Source of the DNA: Prinia subflava
Lineage: Eukaryota > Chordata > Aves > Passeriformes > Cisticolidae
Assembly: GCF_021018805.1 (NCBI RefSeq)
Contig: NC_086283.1
Span: forward strand, 11,421,162 to 11,485,161
Direction of reading: 5' to 3'
Length of the DNA: 64,000 bases
In this document: positions 33,761 through 46,690 of the stretch, one piece after another
Position numbering within the stretch: the first letter of the stretch is position 1
Layout of the letters: each line of letters begins with the position of its first letter
The notes under the pieces: model-generated
The model's database searches: none
What the model saw: only the letters and a program-made list of their open reading frames with translations
Told to the model about the DNA's origin: nothing
Made by a program: the position numbers and the translations under genes

Positions 33761-36700
33761 TAAGAGTTTTCTGTGCAAGAAAGGCTTGGCACTCAGGTTG
33801 CACTGGGAAATCATGACCAAAGAGTAGTTCTTGTTTTTCTTTTTCGGTCTGAGAGATTCAAAAGTCTTTCTTCAGACAAGGGCACACTGATGTTTTAACA
33901 ACTAGTGTCCAGCAAGCATTGCATCTTAGCTTTGGGCAGCAAAGAAAGCATGAGTGAAGGAACCCCTGGTCTCTCTCTGATCTTCTTTTCCAGTACCTTC
34001 CATTCTGAAAACTCCATTACTTGGTCCATCACCTCTTCATTTTTGCACTGATTCATGCAGGGAGGGTTGTTTCCTCTGCCCAGAGAAAGGGTGATCGTGG
34101 CCCCCGTGGCTTCATCCCATTGAATGCAGTAGTGTAGATGGTTTTGCACCCCCTGCCATGTTTAATTCACCCATTGCCACTGTTTCCTGTCCCCATGATG
34201 CCAAGGAGGGTGTCGGCTGAGTCTGTGGCATGGCACACTTCCTCTGTGCGTGACTGGCACAGGCACAGCCAGGGACACGGCAGTGTCACTCCTGCATGTG
34301 CCTTAAAGCACAGACTATTCCACTCTGAAAATTGCTTGGAGATTTTAAATTGCTTTTTTCATCCTTTGGGATGAAAAGTTCTATATCAGTGTATTATTAT
34401 TAATGACAATAAATTATTCTTGAGGCAGTGAGGCTGCTTCACTTCCTATGGAGTGAAATGAACAAGCACTTTCCCAAGAGTACACCCAAAATATGAAATA
34501 CTGGCAGAAGAGGCTTGCAGCTGGACAGCTTGATGTTTCACTGCCATGCACGTGGTCTGCTTGCTGAAATGGCCACAGAAGAAGGTGCCCTGAGGAGGAG
34601 GTGTGCTGTATGCTAGGGGCACGCTCCCAGGTGGCAGGGCTAGTGCCAGCCCTGCGGCTCGCTGATCATCCTTGCTGGGAGCTGGCTGTACCAACTCCCT
34701 CTTTGAGAAGCTTGGTGAAGTCCCGGCTTGGTGGTGGAAACATTTCCATCGTTTGTTTTTCTGGGATGCCTTCCAGCTCTGAATTGTCTCTTGTTTGCCC
34801 AGCCCCTGGCCTGCGCGTGGTCCTGCAGTGCTCCCCTGGTCTCTGCCGATCACTCACACCGCGTGGTTGGGGGTGGCTTGGGGCCAGCAAATGGTTACGA
34901 GTCAAATTTCACTAACTTCATCACTGACTTCTGGCAACAGCTTTGTCTAATGTTACTTCTAAAACACTCAAGTTCATTACTGTAAGTTCGAACAAAAACA
35001 AATTAAACCCTGGTGCTTATCACTGGCTATGGAGAAGCTTGTTTTTTCTTACCCTGCCGCTGATAAAGTATACAGGATTTATTGTTTTGAAAGATGCCCT
35101 GTGCAAAGGCATTTCAAAAGGCAAAGGGGCTGACAGTGTTTAGTATGTGCTCTGGCATTTTGGGAGCACTGCTAACAAAGTGAGCTTTGCAAAGATGCAT
35201 TTCAACTAGGAGCAATAGGAATGTGGCCAGGCACAAGTGGGAACTGTTCAGTGCGGGCTTGAGAATGAAGAAGTGGAGGAATGACAAGTTGTGTGATGGC
35301 ATATTTGTGCAGCAGTTCTTTTCCTTCTGTTTTTACAGTAAGTGAGAGGCTATGGCAAACATTTAGTGCCAGGGAGCCTATTTTCTGAAAGTAATGCAGG
35401 CACTGTGGAGAAAAAGACAGTTCTGAACTACCCCCCAGCCACTTCTTACAAAGTTTTCAAGGCTGAACTAAAGCTGGTATTGATGCCAAGGCCACTGTGT
35501 TCTGTTTGGCTGAATGGAACCCATTGTTGCTTACTCATGGTTTTTGTGGGTAGTGAAGCACTTCTTGGCCCTGTATGTTTCCCATTTTCACACCTGTGTG
35601 CAAGCCTTTCCCAGGAGTGTGGAGAGTGCTATGTTTTATAATGGTAAGCTCACAAGATTGTCCTTCTGGGTATACTGTTCTACCACCCTGAAAAGAAATA
35701 AATGCACTCAGTCATCTGAGGAAAATTTTTTTTCTCCTATCTTTCTTTTAAAAAAGGAGAAAAATAACAAAGAGAAATACAGCAACTGTGTGCTTTGATT
35801 GTTGAGGGTCTGCTAAGGAAGTCTTGGTAGGAAATTCCTTTGGAGAGTTTGGTGGAGAGTGTCAGAGCTGAAAAGTGTCATTTGTATGAAGAAAGGTAAA
35901 AGAATAATAAAAGGAAAATCCCTTTTACTCAAACCATTGAGAAGCAGCACTGATGAGAAGAATGTATAGGCCTTACATGCTTTTATTTTTCTTTTGCATA
36001 TATGTTTGTATGAATTTTCAGATACATAAACACAGGTTTTTGATCCAGAAAAATGCTGGACTAGTTACTATTCACTCTAGACTTATGTGTTGGGAGGAAT
36101 TTTTCTTTTCCTTAAAGCATTTTATTTTCCTTAAAGCTGTAAGCCCTTGTCTCAAGAGAGTTCTGTGAGTTCAGCATCTGATGAGTTTTCCCATCTCCTA
36201 GGAGTAGGAGCATAGGTGTGAAAACCACAGGAGCAACTATGGGCTCTCCTGGATCTGTTCTGAATTGCACAGATGTCAGACTGTGATCCTGGGCTCACAT
36301 GTAGCACTGGGGGTGTGTGTTTGGCTAATTTGGAAAGGTGGCATAATTAGTTTTCAGAGATGTTCTTGTTGACATTCTTGTAAATTATGGGGTTAAAGGG
36401 TTCACTGTAGCTGTGGTTGTTTGGGTCTACCACTGCAATCAGTACAAATTTTGGTCTTACAGGCCAAATTCTTCATAGAGTTGATCTGTTTTAACCACGG
36501 CTTTCATGAAAAAGAGGTAAATGCAAAAGGAATGCCATTTTCTGCAAGATGCAGTATCAGCATGAAAAAGATGGATATAAAAAGAGAGACTAAACCACAC
36601 TAACTAGACCACATCTTGACTGTGGTGTTCTTCATTCAGAATGAGCCAGAAATTAATGTTTATTGCATCAAAATAGCCTAAAAATCTTAGGCTAGCATAC

Positions 36701-38499
36701 AGGTATTTACTGGCTTCATCATTAAGTTAAAATAATATAGATCCAAGGAACTGCTGGTATTATTGGAGGCTCTAAAGTAGACCTCAGGGACAATAAAAGG
36801 GTCATAATTACATGATTTTTTTTTTTTTTTGAGAATGGGCTGCAGTTTTCCTCCACTCAAACATGTAGATTGCCAGAAACCTATTCTCTTTTTTTTTTCC
36901 TCTGCTTTTCTCTAACAAGAACATTAACAGAAGGGAGGCTGAAAATGATAATAAAGTAGACCATTAGTAATCTATTCTCTTGGTGTTTTGTGTGTGTGTT
37001 GTATTGCTTGTTGGTTTAAGTTTCAGGGTTTTTTTAAAGAGTGAGCTCTGCAGTCAATCTAATTATTAGGAAATTAAGACTCAAAGGAAATTCAGGCAGA
37101 ACCATTACTCAGAAGGAAGAAAACATATGGAATAAGTTGTCAAGCAAAGCTATTAAAAACAATATGTGAGTTGCAGAGAGACAAAGAGGGTAACTTAGTT
37201 ATTGTGAACAGAGATTAGGTCCTGAAAACACAGAAACAGATGCAAGTAAGAGGAGAGTGAAATAAATTCAAAGAAGAGAGGGACTGGATGTAGTAGCCTT
37301 TTCTTGGGTGATGAGTTTGTACACATCTATAAGGCAGTGGAGAAGACTGTTTTTACATTCAAGTTCCAAGTTAAACTGTGTTTAAAAAATAAAGGAGCAG
37401 GGAAGTGGAATTCCTAATTTTTCTTGCAGCTGCTGTTTCAAGGAGTTCCATTTCTCATCCAGTGGACCACTGGACTCTGGTGACACTGGTGTCAGGGTCA
37501 GCTGTATTTTATAACAGCAAGCAGGTCTTGTGCAGGTCTGTCCTTCCCTCTGAAGTCAATGAGTGTCCTCCCTGCCCCCAAGAGACTGGCTCTGCCAGCC
37601 TCAGTGGCACTGCCCAGGTGGGGAGTGGACAGCCTGCACCTGAAATTAAGCATCCTTGTGACATGGGGAATTCACTGGGAATGGACCCTGCCTTTCCAAG
37701 AGCTGGTCAGGATGCTTGATTTTTTTCTTCCCAGTTTTGGGAAAAGTGTGAGGTTTCTTTAAATGGGAACTATAATGATCTAAGCACTGCCAAGGAGTCC
37801 AGCTTCCAGTCCTTCCTCTCCCTGCAAACCCGACCTCTTGCAGGAGACTGCTCTGATGGCAAAGATAAGGCTGCTTTGTAAGAAACCATCCCCTGCCCCC
37901 TGAGGTCTCCTTTGTGAAGTGTGCAGAAATGAAGAGCAGAAGGAGGATCCTTTGGTCCAAAGTGATGGTGAGAAAGAAAGGAAGCATGACCTGAGTTTCC
38001 CTAATTATGGCTCTAAGCACAGAGATCCAAGGCCCAGGGCCTGGTCTTTGCCCCCCAGGCCTTTTCCTTGATGTGAAACAATCGCCTGAGTAGCTGGTCT
38101 GTGGGTATCCTAACAATGATGTGTGCAGCCGTCTGCTGCTCTGCATCAGAGCTCTCCTTATTTTGTGATTAAATTTCACACATGATCTTTCCATCCTGTC
38201 TTAGGTCTCAGAAATTTCAGGCTTCTTAACCAAAAAATCAAGCTAATGTTTAAGGCCTCTGATCACTTGTTTACTAATATAATTAAAAAGTGAATAATGG
38301 ATAACATAGTATAGGAAACTATTACTTTTTACCATTTTCTTTTTTAGAGATTGATAGCAAATACCACATTTGAAAAGTTGTAGCAAGCTTTAAGCTGGGA
38401 AAAGCCAGCCCTGGCTTTGAGCTGTGCCCAGACACGATAGAATTTAGTATCTCATCTCCTTTAAAAGAATTTGCCTGTTTCCTAGGGAAGAAAGATCAT

Positions 38500-38600
38500 C
38501 AATTCTCTGTTTATTCCTGCATCCACTCTAACTAAGATGATGTGCAAGTGATGATTAATTATTTGCATTTGATTCAGTTTTAAGGTTTCTGCAAGTGGCA
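38500..38600. other. possible enhancer-like motif cluster
   Basis: GATTAATT lies directly beside an ATTTGCAT octamer (38561-38568), a POU plus homeodomain arrangement, in a CpG-poor context. Inference from motifs. Confidence 0.2.
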
Positions 38601-41600
38601 GTGAGAAGGAGGGAGTATGTGATCTGGTCTTCTGCCATGGGTTGTCATTCATATGGTTGACAACTCCATCTCTCTAGAAGGCCATATAATAATGTATTTC
38701 TGAATAAAAAGTCAGTTAAGGGGACATGCATCACTTTGAGAGCTTGTTCAAAGTCAGTGTCAGGCGTGTAATTCAAAAGTGCTTTAAAGTAGGGCTTGTG
38801 AGAGAAGAATTAACAGGATTGAAGCACAGAGTACTCCCTGGGTCCTTCCCAACCAACTCTTCCTAATCAGAGGACATGGCTTTTTTCCCTCCATCTGAGG
38901 CTCCGGAGTCAGCATTTCTGGGCATGCCTGAGCACCTGTGCCTGTTGGCATTGATGCGGGTTCAGCGGGTTCGTGATGCCCTTCCTTCTGCACCACCATT
39001 TGTTGGATAGAAAGGGACAGCACTGATACCACTGATGGTATTTTGAGACTTGAAGTGGCTCTGTTAGCATGACATAAGTGTGAGGAAAGCTGAGTCCAGA
39101 GTGTGCCTGCCAACTGGTATCCCACGCCTGTGGAAAGAAAAGGCAGCAGATGTGGTGATGTGGCTCTGTGGTGTGGTAGTGTTGATTTGACAGCAGCAGA
39201 TCTTGCATCCCTGCATCACTGGTGCACCTCTACTTTAGGGCCTGGTATCATTCTTGATAGTTGCCTCACCCTCTCACTGCCACCTCAACAGCTGCCATTC
39301 AAAGATGAAGTTTTAGAACCCTGGTACAAACTGGTGTTTTCCTATAGCTGCAGGACCCCACTCACTAGCCTAGCACCTAGCCATAGTCATGTAAGTGTAG
39401 GGATTCTCAAGTCCTTTGGTGAGCTGAGGGCTTTTGATAAAGTCCTGAATAATAAAACTGGCTAAGAGTAGCACAGGTTAGTTAATTGCTCCTAAGGCTG
39501 ATAGAGGATGGGTTTATCAGTTCTTGTTTCAGTCTTCAAATTAGTCTTGCCTTTTTTCCCATGGCATTGTTTTGGACCAATGTAAAGACATTATTTATCT
39601 TACCTTTCTGTTTCTGTGCAACATTCCTGCTATCCTGGGTTTCAATCTGGGTAGACCCTTCCATTGTTCTGTGATTAATCTGTATTCTTCTCTTACCATG
39701 ATCATATCTAACATCTCCTTTGATGCATAGGAGCCAGTGGGAGTTTTAAACCCAACTTCTCTTGATCACATTTAGAACAGGAATATATCTTAGAGCCATT
39801 TGTGCCTTATGTGAATGCTGTTTTCTGAAATTCTTGTCACTTTGGGTCCAGGCTCATACTGTGTGTCAGCTTTTCTAGGGAGAAGACTTTACAGTTGCTG
39901 TGTGCTATCCCCAAACCAAAAATGTCTGACAACTGCAGACAAGAGGATCAAAGTGCTGTCAGTGAAACTACAGGTTGTTCACACCTTTAGATAGCTGGTA
40001 AATGAAAATTGCTTTCCAATATCTCAGAGAGAAGTGTTAGAAACTATTAGCTAAAAGCCTTCTGCCTGGTAGCATTAATTTCCTATTCATTTCATTAAAG
40101 GAAGATTTTTGGAGAAACTTGCAAATTACAACATGCTCCTAGCTGAATAATAGCTTCAGGAAAAACATGTAATAGCTCTCCTTAATCAAAATAAGGGCAA
40201 GTTGTTGCTTATCCAGCTGAAGAGTTGGGGATTGCTAAAGCTTAATTTCACATTTCTCATTAAGCAGTCATACATTTTTTTAACTTTAAGACAAACATGG
40301 ATCTATTTCAGTAAAATATGTGCCTATTTGGTTATCTATTTTTGTCTGAATATGTTTATCCTACTGTTTCTCTTTTTATTCCTAACCAGTCTCCCTGTGT
40401 CCATGTTCTTCCTTGACTGTGACATGTCAGCCTAAAAGAAGCAATCCCAAACTGTTGGATAAAACAGAATTCTGTCCCTGTGAGATAATGTAACAGGTAT
40501 TATCATTAGATAAAAGCTGTTGATTAGATTTCCTGCTGGAGCTGAATTATTCTTCTCTCGTTCACATAATAGATCAGGTGGGGTTCTGCAGGCACTTGCA
40601 CTGTGATGCTCAAGATCAGCACACAGTGACTCTGAACATGTAAATAATTAACACAAGACGGAAGGAGAACCACAATTAAACCAGTGATTCTAGTGGGGCT
40701 TTTCAGAGAGAGGTGGATGCAAGCTGGCTGGAGATAGCCAGGATTGCAATCTTCAAAGATGTTTAGATACCAAGACTAGATCCTCATGGGTGTTTAGAAA
40801 ACAGAGTCCCTTTAAATCAATATGCTAAAATTGGCTGGTTTTTCATTTTCCTGCTTGTTTGCCCTATGTCTGCTTTTAATTGGATGTTAGACAGTTTGTA
40901 CTGTGGAGTTGTGAATCCTTTTGCATTATCCTCTTTAACAATTTTATTCTGTGTTCCTCCAGGCTGTAGTCTTAATTAAGCCTCAGAACCTGTTTACCAC
41001 AGAAAAGGAAAGAGAATTTAAATAATATAGATTTTTTTTTTTAATAGCACAAAAATTTAGTAGCTCGAATCCCTTGCTTTAATGCTTGTGTACTTGTGAG
41101 GAATGGCAGCATACTATGGCACACCTTAGTACTTCTCAAAATCCAGGTCCTTGTGCTCTTTCTTAGAAGACCAAGACAGTGAAGCTGGGGACTGATTTGA
41201 AAGTTAATGGAGTTCATTTTTCAGGACATGTACTGCTTTGGATTTTCAGAAATGCAGGTGATTGGTAGGTCAGTGGTGTGCTAGTTGGGTGGAGGCAGCT
41301 AGAATTCTGTGGCATGGGGCAGGATGCAGTGCTGTGGCTTGTGGACTGTCGTGACTGCTGGCTTTTCCCTTAAAGAATCCTTCATCATTTCCAGCCTGTC
41401 TGCATAGACTTCCCTGGAAAAGGACAGACTAACAGACCCCTCTGTTTGGACAAAATGAAAGCGGAGAAGCCTTTTCAGACTGATGTGTACCTTTCAGTTG
41501 GCTTCCTTGCCCTGTGCAGGAAAGGTATTTACAGAGTAGAGTGTGGCAGGGAGTTAGAACAGAGAGCTGAGGCTTCTCTGTGCCATGGAGAGGGCACGAA

Positions 41601-42339
41601 ATGTGTGATTAGTGCAGCAAAAAAATTGTACTTTTCAGTGCAAATGGCTGACTCTACTAATAATGGTCATGCACATGGGGAGAAGCAAAACGAAGAAATA
41701 ATTGAGGGAACCATGAGGAGCAATACTGTTCCCCAGAAATAGCTTGTTTTTTTATTTTTTTCTTAGATAAATGAAATGTGGCATGCAGTGCTCTTGCCTA
41801 TATTGCATTCTCCATCTGGCTGGTTACTGAAAGCTCAGATTCTCCTGGGTTTTTCTGAGTTATTTACTTTAATATTCTGCCTTTTATAGGAAAGATTATC
41901 TTACAAACTTGATTCTCCATACTGGACAGATTTTTATGGTTTAATCCTGTTTTTGATATCTAATTCTATTTTTTCCTTTGTATTTAATATCATTTCCCCT
42001 GACACACATACATAAACACACTCAGGATTTCATGTCATATTTTTTTCTGTAGTAGTGTCTCATGCAGAGATTCTTTTCTTACCACACTTGATTGAGAAAC
42101 AGCTCTTATGGGATTCAGAGAATTGTTCTATACCTCCAGCTTAGGAACCAAGGTAATCCTTGTGTGCCCTGTTCCCTTTAAATGGAGACTACAGCCAAAT
42201 CCCAATTAATACAGAGGGAATCCTTCCACTGACTTCAGTTCTCTTGGTCAGGCTGTCTGTCTTTTATGCTTCATTATCCTTATCACCGAGCATATCATAA
42301 TACATACATTTATCCTGTTACATGCCCACAAGAGTTAGT

Positions 42340-42420
42340 CCTTCCACTTTATTGATGGGGATTTGAAGTACAGGGAGATGAAGTGCTTGATCCAGTAAAA
42401 GACTGAATTCAGCTACTGAA
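42340..42420 (-). repeat. possible ancient MIR SINE relic
   Basis: ATGGGGATTTGAAGTACAGG followed by GAGATGAAGTGCTTGATCC resembles the reverse complement of the MIR 3' half, at low identity. Confidence 0.3.
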
Positions 42421-43157
42421 GCCCTGGTTTAGATAAATTTCAGTGTATTGTCACTAAAAGACCCTTTCAAGTGGCTGTAGGTGCTGGTGGCACGCACGTA
42501 TCCTTAATACAGATGATGTGGATCATGTGAAGTATTGTGGAAAGAGTTCTGGGAGCACAGCTTGGGATCCAGGACTAGCCATCCTTCTGCCTCTATGGTG
42601 TTAAGGGAGAACAGCAAATCTGCTTTCTCTCTCTCCTGGGTACAAACTCACTCTGTGCTCTGAGGCATCTATGCAGTGAGAATTAAATCTACCCTGCACA
42701 GAATATTGTTTGATGGCTGTAGGATTCTACTGACAGGGTATGGACCAGAGTTATCTGGAACTGAGCCTGGACAGTGATTTGTCAGCTACGTAATGCTCTG
42801 CATTGTTCCTGTGAGATTTATTGCAAGATGTTGGCTCTTCACAAGAGAGTTCAGGGTTGGAATGCTCTTATCTGGCAATTGTGACATAGGATTGTTTTGG
42901 GTTTTTTTTTCTTTTAGCTGGAAGGTAATTAATTGGTCTCCATAAAGGCTGGTGACAGTGTGCCTTGGGTTGCACTGGAGGCTATGCTTAGCATGGGAGG
43001 AAGAATATCTTTCTAACCAAAGCCAAAGCAAAACAGCTGGAGTTTTGTTGGCCCTGGGACCATGCCAGGGGGCTCTCCCTGTTATTTCTGTATCCCACCC
43101 ATTACAGTTACTGGAGCAGCATTATTCAGTGAAATATGGATCTCTTCTGGTTTACTA

Positions 43158-43302
43158 GTTTGTTTTGGTTTTTTTGTTTTGTTTTGGTGGGGTTTTTTTT
43201 TCTTTTTTCTGTGGGTTTTTTGTGGGGTTTTTTTGTTGTTGTTGGGGTTTTCTTTAAATTTTTTTTATTTATTTATTTTTATTTTAATTTTTTTTTCTTC
43301 TT
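43158..43302. repeat. T-rich low-complexity tract with G runs
   Basis: About 145 bases of T runs broken by GG, GGG and GGGG, changing to TTTA repeats at its right end. The phenylalanine/tryptophan-rich frames over it are composition artefacts. Confidence 0.9.
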
Positions 43303-45075
43303 ACTTCATGACATAACCGTGTAAAGGTCCTGTAGTGCCTTAAGCAAATGGCTGTGAGATTTAAAGCAGAAAGCTTAGGACTGTGTTTAGGCTTCCCATT
43401 ACACTGAAAGGGGCTTAGATTTCCACTGATTGACCACTGAACTCTCCCTTCCCCCCTCCTCCCTGCACCAACTCCACTTCTCTGGCCCAGATCAATGTCA
43501 GTAGTTAAATGGATCGGTTATTTGAAAGCTGTCTGTTGACCTTTCCTTCATGATTGATTGCATGAAAAGTGCAGGAGTGTGGCTTCCAGCTAGGCAAGTA
43601 GTCGCTGCTGACGGCTCTCTTTCACCACTCCCCATAGCCCACTAGGATTTCCCACAGAGGAATAAGCTGTCTGTGAAGATGCCAGACCAGAGAGTGCTCT
43701 CAAGTAACCATAATGAAGCTGAAAGCAAGCCCTAGTCTTCCTCAATGGCCATGAGGAATTATTTATGAAGAGGAGACCAGGGCTGAGTGGTTTACTGGTC
43801 TTCAAAACACTTCCTGACCGGAGGTCTGGAATTGGAGAACCACAAGAGCCCTGGGTGACAGATAGCTGTGGATGTTGGCAGGTGCCCTACCCCAGCTGGG
43901 GGAAGAGGACAAAAACAAGGCCATCTGACTTTCTCTGGTGCACACACCAGTGCGTGCTTGTCATCTCACTTGCTCATCATCTCAAACACGTTCTGTCCTA
44001 GCCCAGAGAAATAATTCACTTTTCTATCTTTCAATATGTATTTGAAACACAAAAACAGCCTGCAGGAGCAGATGCATTGGATTAGTCTTTGTGCATCTCT
44101 TCTTTCTTATGCTTTCCCATTCTAAAACTAATGTTGTCAGAGCTTTAATTTAGTTTAAATCTCCTGTAACCATTTCCATGCTAACAGATTTTGATATCTG
44201 GCATATGGAACATTTTAGTTACTCCCAGTTGTTAACATTATGAATAATGAACCCACCTTTTAACTCTTAAAATAAAGTTTGGCAGTGCAGTAAGTGACAT
44301 TCTGTTTGCACAGAAGCAGAGAATACAAATTACCCTAAATCAGGTAATGGGAAGCTGATGTATGATGATTATGTTGTTTCATCACCTACTTTCTAGTAGG
44401 TTGTGCAGGATTGGTAATTCACTGCATGATCTCCCTTTTAAATCACTTCCCTAATAAACTTGTACCAACACTAGCCCGGTGTAGGGCGCAGCGTGACTCT
44501 GTGCTAAATCCATATTTTACAAACCAGCAATACACTGCCAGTAATGAGAAGGTTCGCGATGTCAGCGCTTGATTCCGATTACCAGGGAGTCTCTGTCTGT
44601 AGAGTGCAGGGCGATGGACAGCTGAGGAGGAGGATGGAGCAGGATGGTAATTGGTGTTTCTGCTGATAAATATCCTGCACTGTTGCCCAGGCGATGTGAA
44701 GGCTATTGTAACTTAGGTCAGTGGTGGATGCTGGCCAATTTGGCAACTGGAACCATGGGTGGGGGCTTTCAATGGCAACAATTTGCCATCAGCTACCTTC
44801 CCTCTTGCCTGCTCTTTAGTTCTGACACTTCATGGTGGTACTCCTAAAGGGTCAGCCTTAACCCTTCTCAAACACTGAGAAAAGGGTTTGTGGAGAAGCT
44901 CTGAAAGGCATGAACTGAGAGTGAGGACTGAGTGAGTCCATTGGAGGCTGAAGGGGGATTGGGAGCCTTTGAGGTTTCTGGGTTTTTTTTGGTGCAAGAC
45001 AACTTAAAATTATTCCTTGTACCGGAGGGAAGAAGGCCAGAATGAGAAAAGAGACAGAAGAAAAACAAAATAATT

Positions 45076-45092
45076 AAAAAAAAAAAAAAAAA
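45076..45092. repeat. poly-A run, 17 bases
   Basis: Unbroken A run without target duplication or attached retrocopy that I can see. Confidence 0.95.
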
Positions 45093-46555
45093 GGTTGGCA
45101 GTCACCTTGCTTCCAAACCCAGTTTGAATCTAGTGCATGCTCAGTCTGCACAGCTGCATGTTTCCTTGCCCTGCTGACTCACCTGTAGTAACTTCATGCA
45201 CAACATTCATTTTACTTTAGGGTGACTTGGTGGTCTGATAGGGGTATTAGACAAAGCAAATCCATGATATTTAGGAAATACTTTATTTTAAAATTAGCAG
45301 AGGAGCTGGTGTGTGTTACAAAGGAGAATGGCATTTACTAGACCATCTTATTCTGATGAAGATGGAGTGATCCAGCAGAAAGCTGTTAGAAAAAGGCCTT
45401 GAGGAAGTGGACAACACACTGGATGCCATGAACACTGAGAGGGTGTAACACATGTTGCAGAAAAGGCTCTGGGAGTGAACCTCCCTCTTCACAACATAAC
45501 CTGCTCTCTTCCTTATATTGTTTTTGAAGGACTTTTCTGGAATTAAAAACGAAACCAACCAGGATGTTCTTTTGTTTTAAAGATGAGATGAGAACTTTTA
45601 ATAGGGCTAGAAACTACAGACCTATTAAAGATGACATTTACAATTACAAAGCTGTGATTCACGGAAAAAATGAATTGTTCAGGAGTAGCTAACATCCATT
45701 GATTTGGGTGCTTGGCCGTAACAGAGCTGAGTCTCCAGTCTGTCAGATTGGTGCTCACTCTTCTTTTCCTCCCTTCTCTGAGGATCTTTTCATTGCAAAA
45801 GCTGAGAACAATGATGACTCTTTGCAACAAAGCCTGGTGTCCTTGCATGGTCCTTCAGAGGCAGGACTAAAAGCAGTCCTTGTATCTCCCACTGATCTTG
45901 CCAAGGACAGTTTCTGAGTACACATTTCTGGCTCTGGGAAGCAGTTACCAGGGGTCACTGCCATGCTTTGTTGGTCAGGAGTTACCCCTGAGCAGAGAAC
46001 TCAATGCCTGGGTCTCGCCATGTGTCTGATGTCAGCACCTTTCAATAAAAGCAGGTGTGATGAAGAATTTCATTGATAGCTGAGCAGAAATGAAGGGGAT
46101 GCAAAATTTTCCGTTCTCATTCCTTCTTTCCATGGAACACAGCTTTTTTTTAGCTCTCCTTCACCCTGGCCCTGGGTGTCTGACTGTTCCCACTGTCATG
46201 ATTCTTTGCAACCACATTTCCACGAGGGAGTCCATCCATCCTTTTGCTGGCATCCCCACAGAGCTACATGACTTTTGATAGACTGGGAAGTGAAATGCTT
46301 TCCCTGACAGTGCAAGGATGACAGCAGATTTTGCAAACAGCCCTTTCATTGCTCATGGAAATCTGGGCTTCAGATTTCAGCGTTTTTATTTCCCAAAAGG
46401 GCCTTTCCCTGTAGGTAGGCAGAAAACAGTAAACTGATGGAAGACACACAAGAGATATTTAACTCCCTGCCAGCTTACTATAATGGCCTACACCAATGTG
46501 CTATCTTGAGGGGAAAAAAAGGGGGAAATATCAGGCAATCCGGTTTGTTTTCATT

Positions 46556-46690
46556 TAGTGGGAGAAATGGAGACATTTTGAGAGATTAAGTGATATGCCT
46601 AAGGCTGGGCAGGGGGTCTGACTGGAGCTCAGACCTGAATTTACTGTTGCCAGGTCATATAACCTGAGCTTGAGACTTTTTCTAACATTT
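46556..46690 (-). repeat. likely ancient MIR SINE relic
   Basis: GAGATTAAGTGATATGCCTA followed by AGGCTGGGCAG closely tracks the reverse complement of the MIR core and 3' side, with the AGACCTGAATTTA part placed as expected. MIR relics are sparse in birds but do occur. Confidence 0.5.

Larger units (their letters stand above)
30101..44460. other. gene-free interval
   Basis: Unique-looking sequence with no supported exon. It holds a 48-base poly-T run, a T/G-rich tract, a possible MIR relic and a POU-type motif cluster, each listed separately. Open frames of up to 182 codons (37646-38194, minus) lack any recognisable domain. Confidence 0.5.

Noticed and set aside
37646..38194. 182-codon minus-strand open frame
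   Set aside because: No recognisable domain or gene structure around it.
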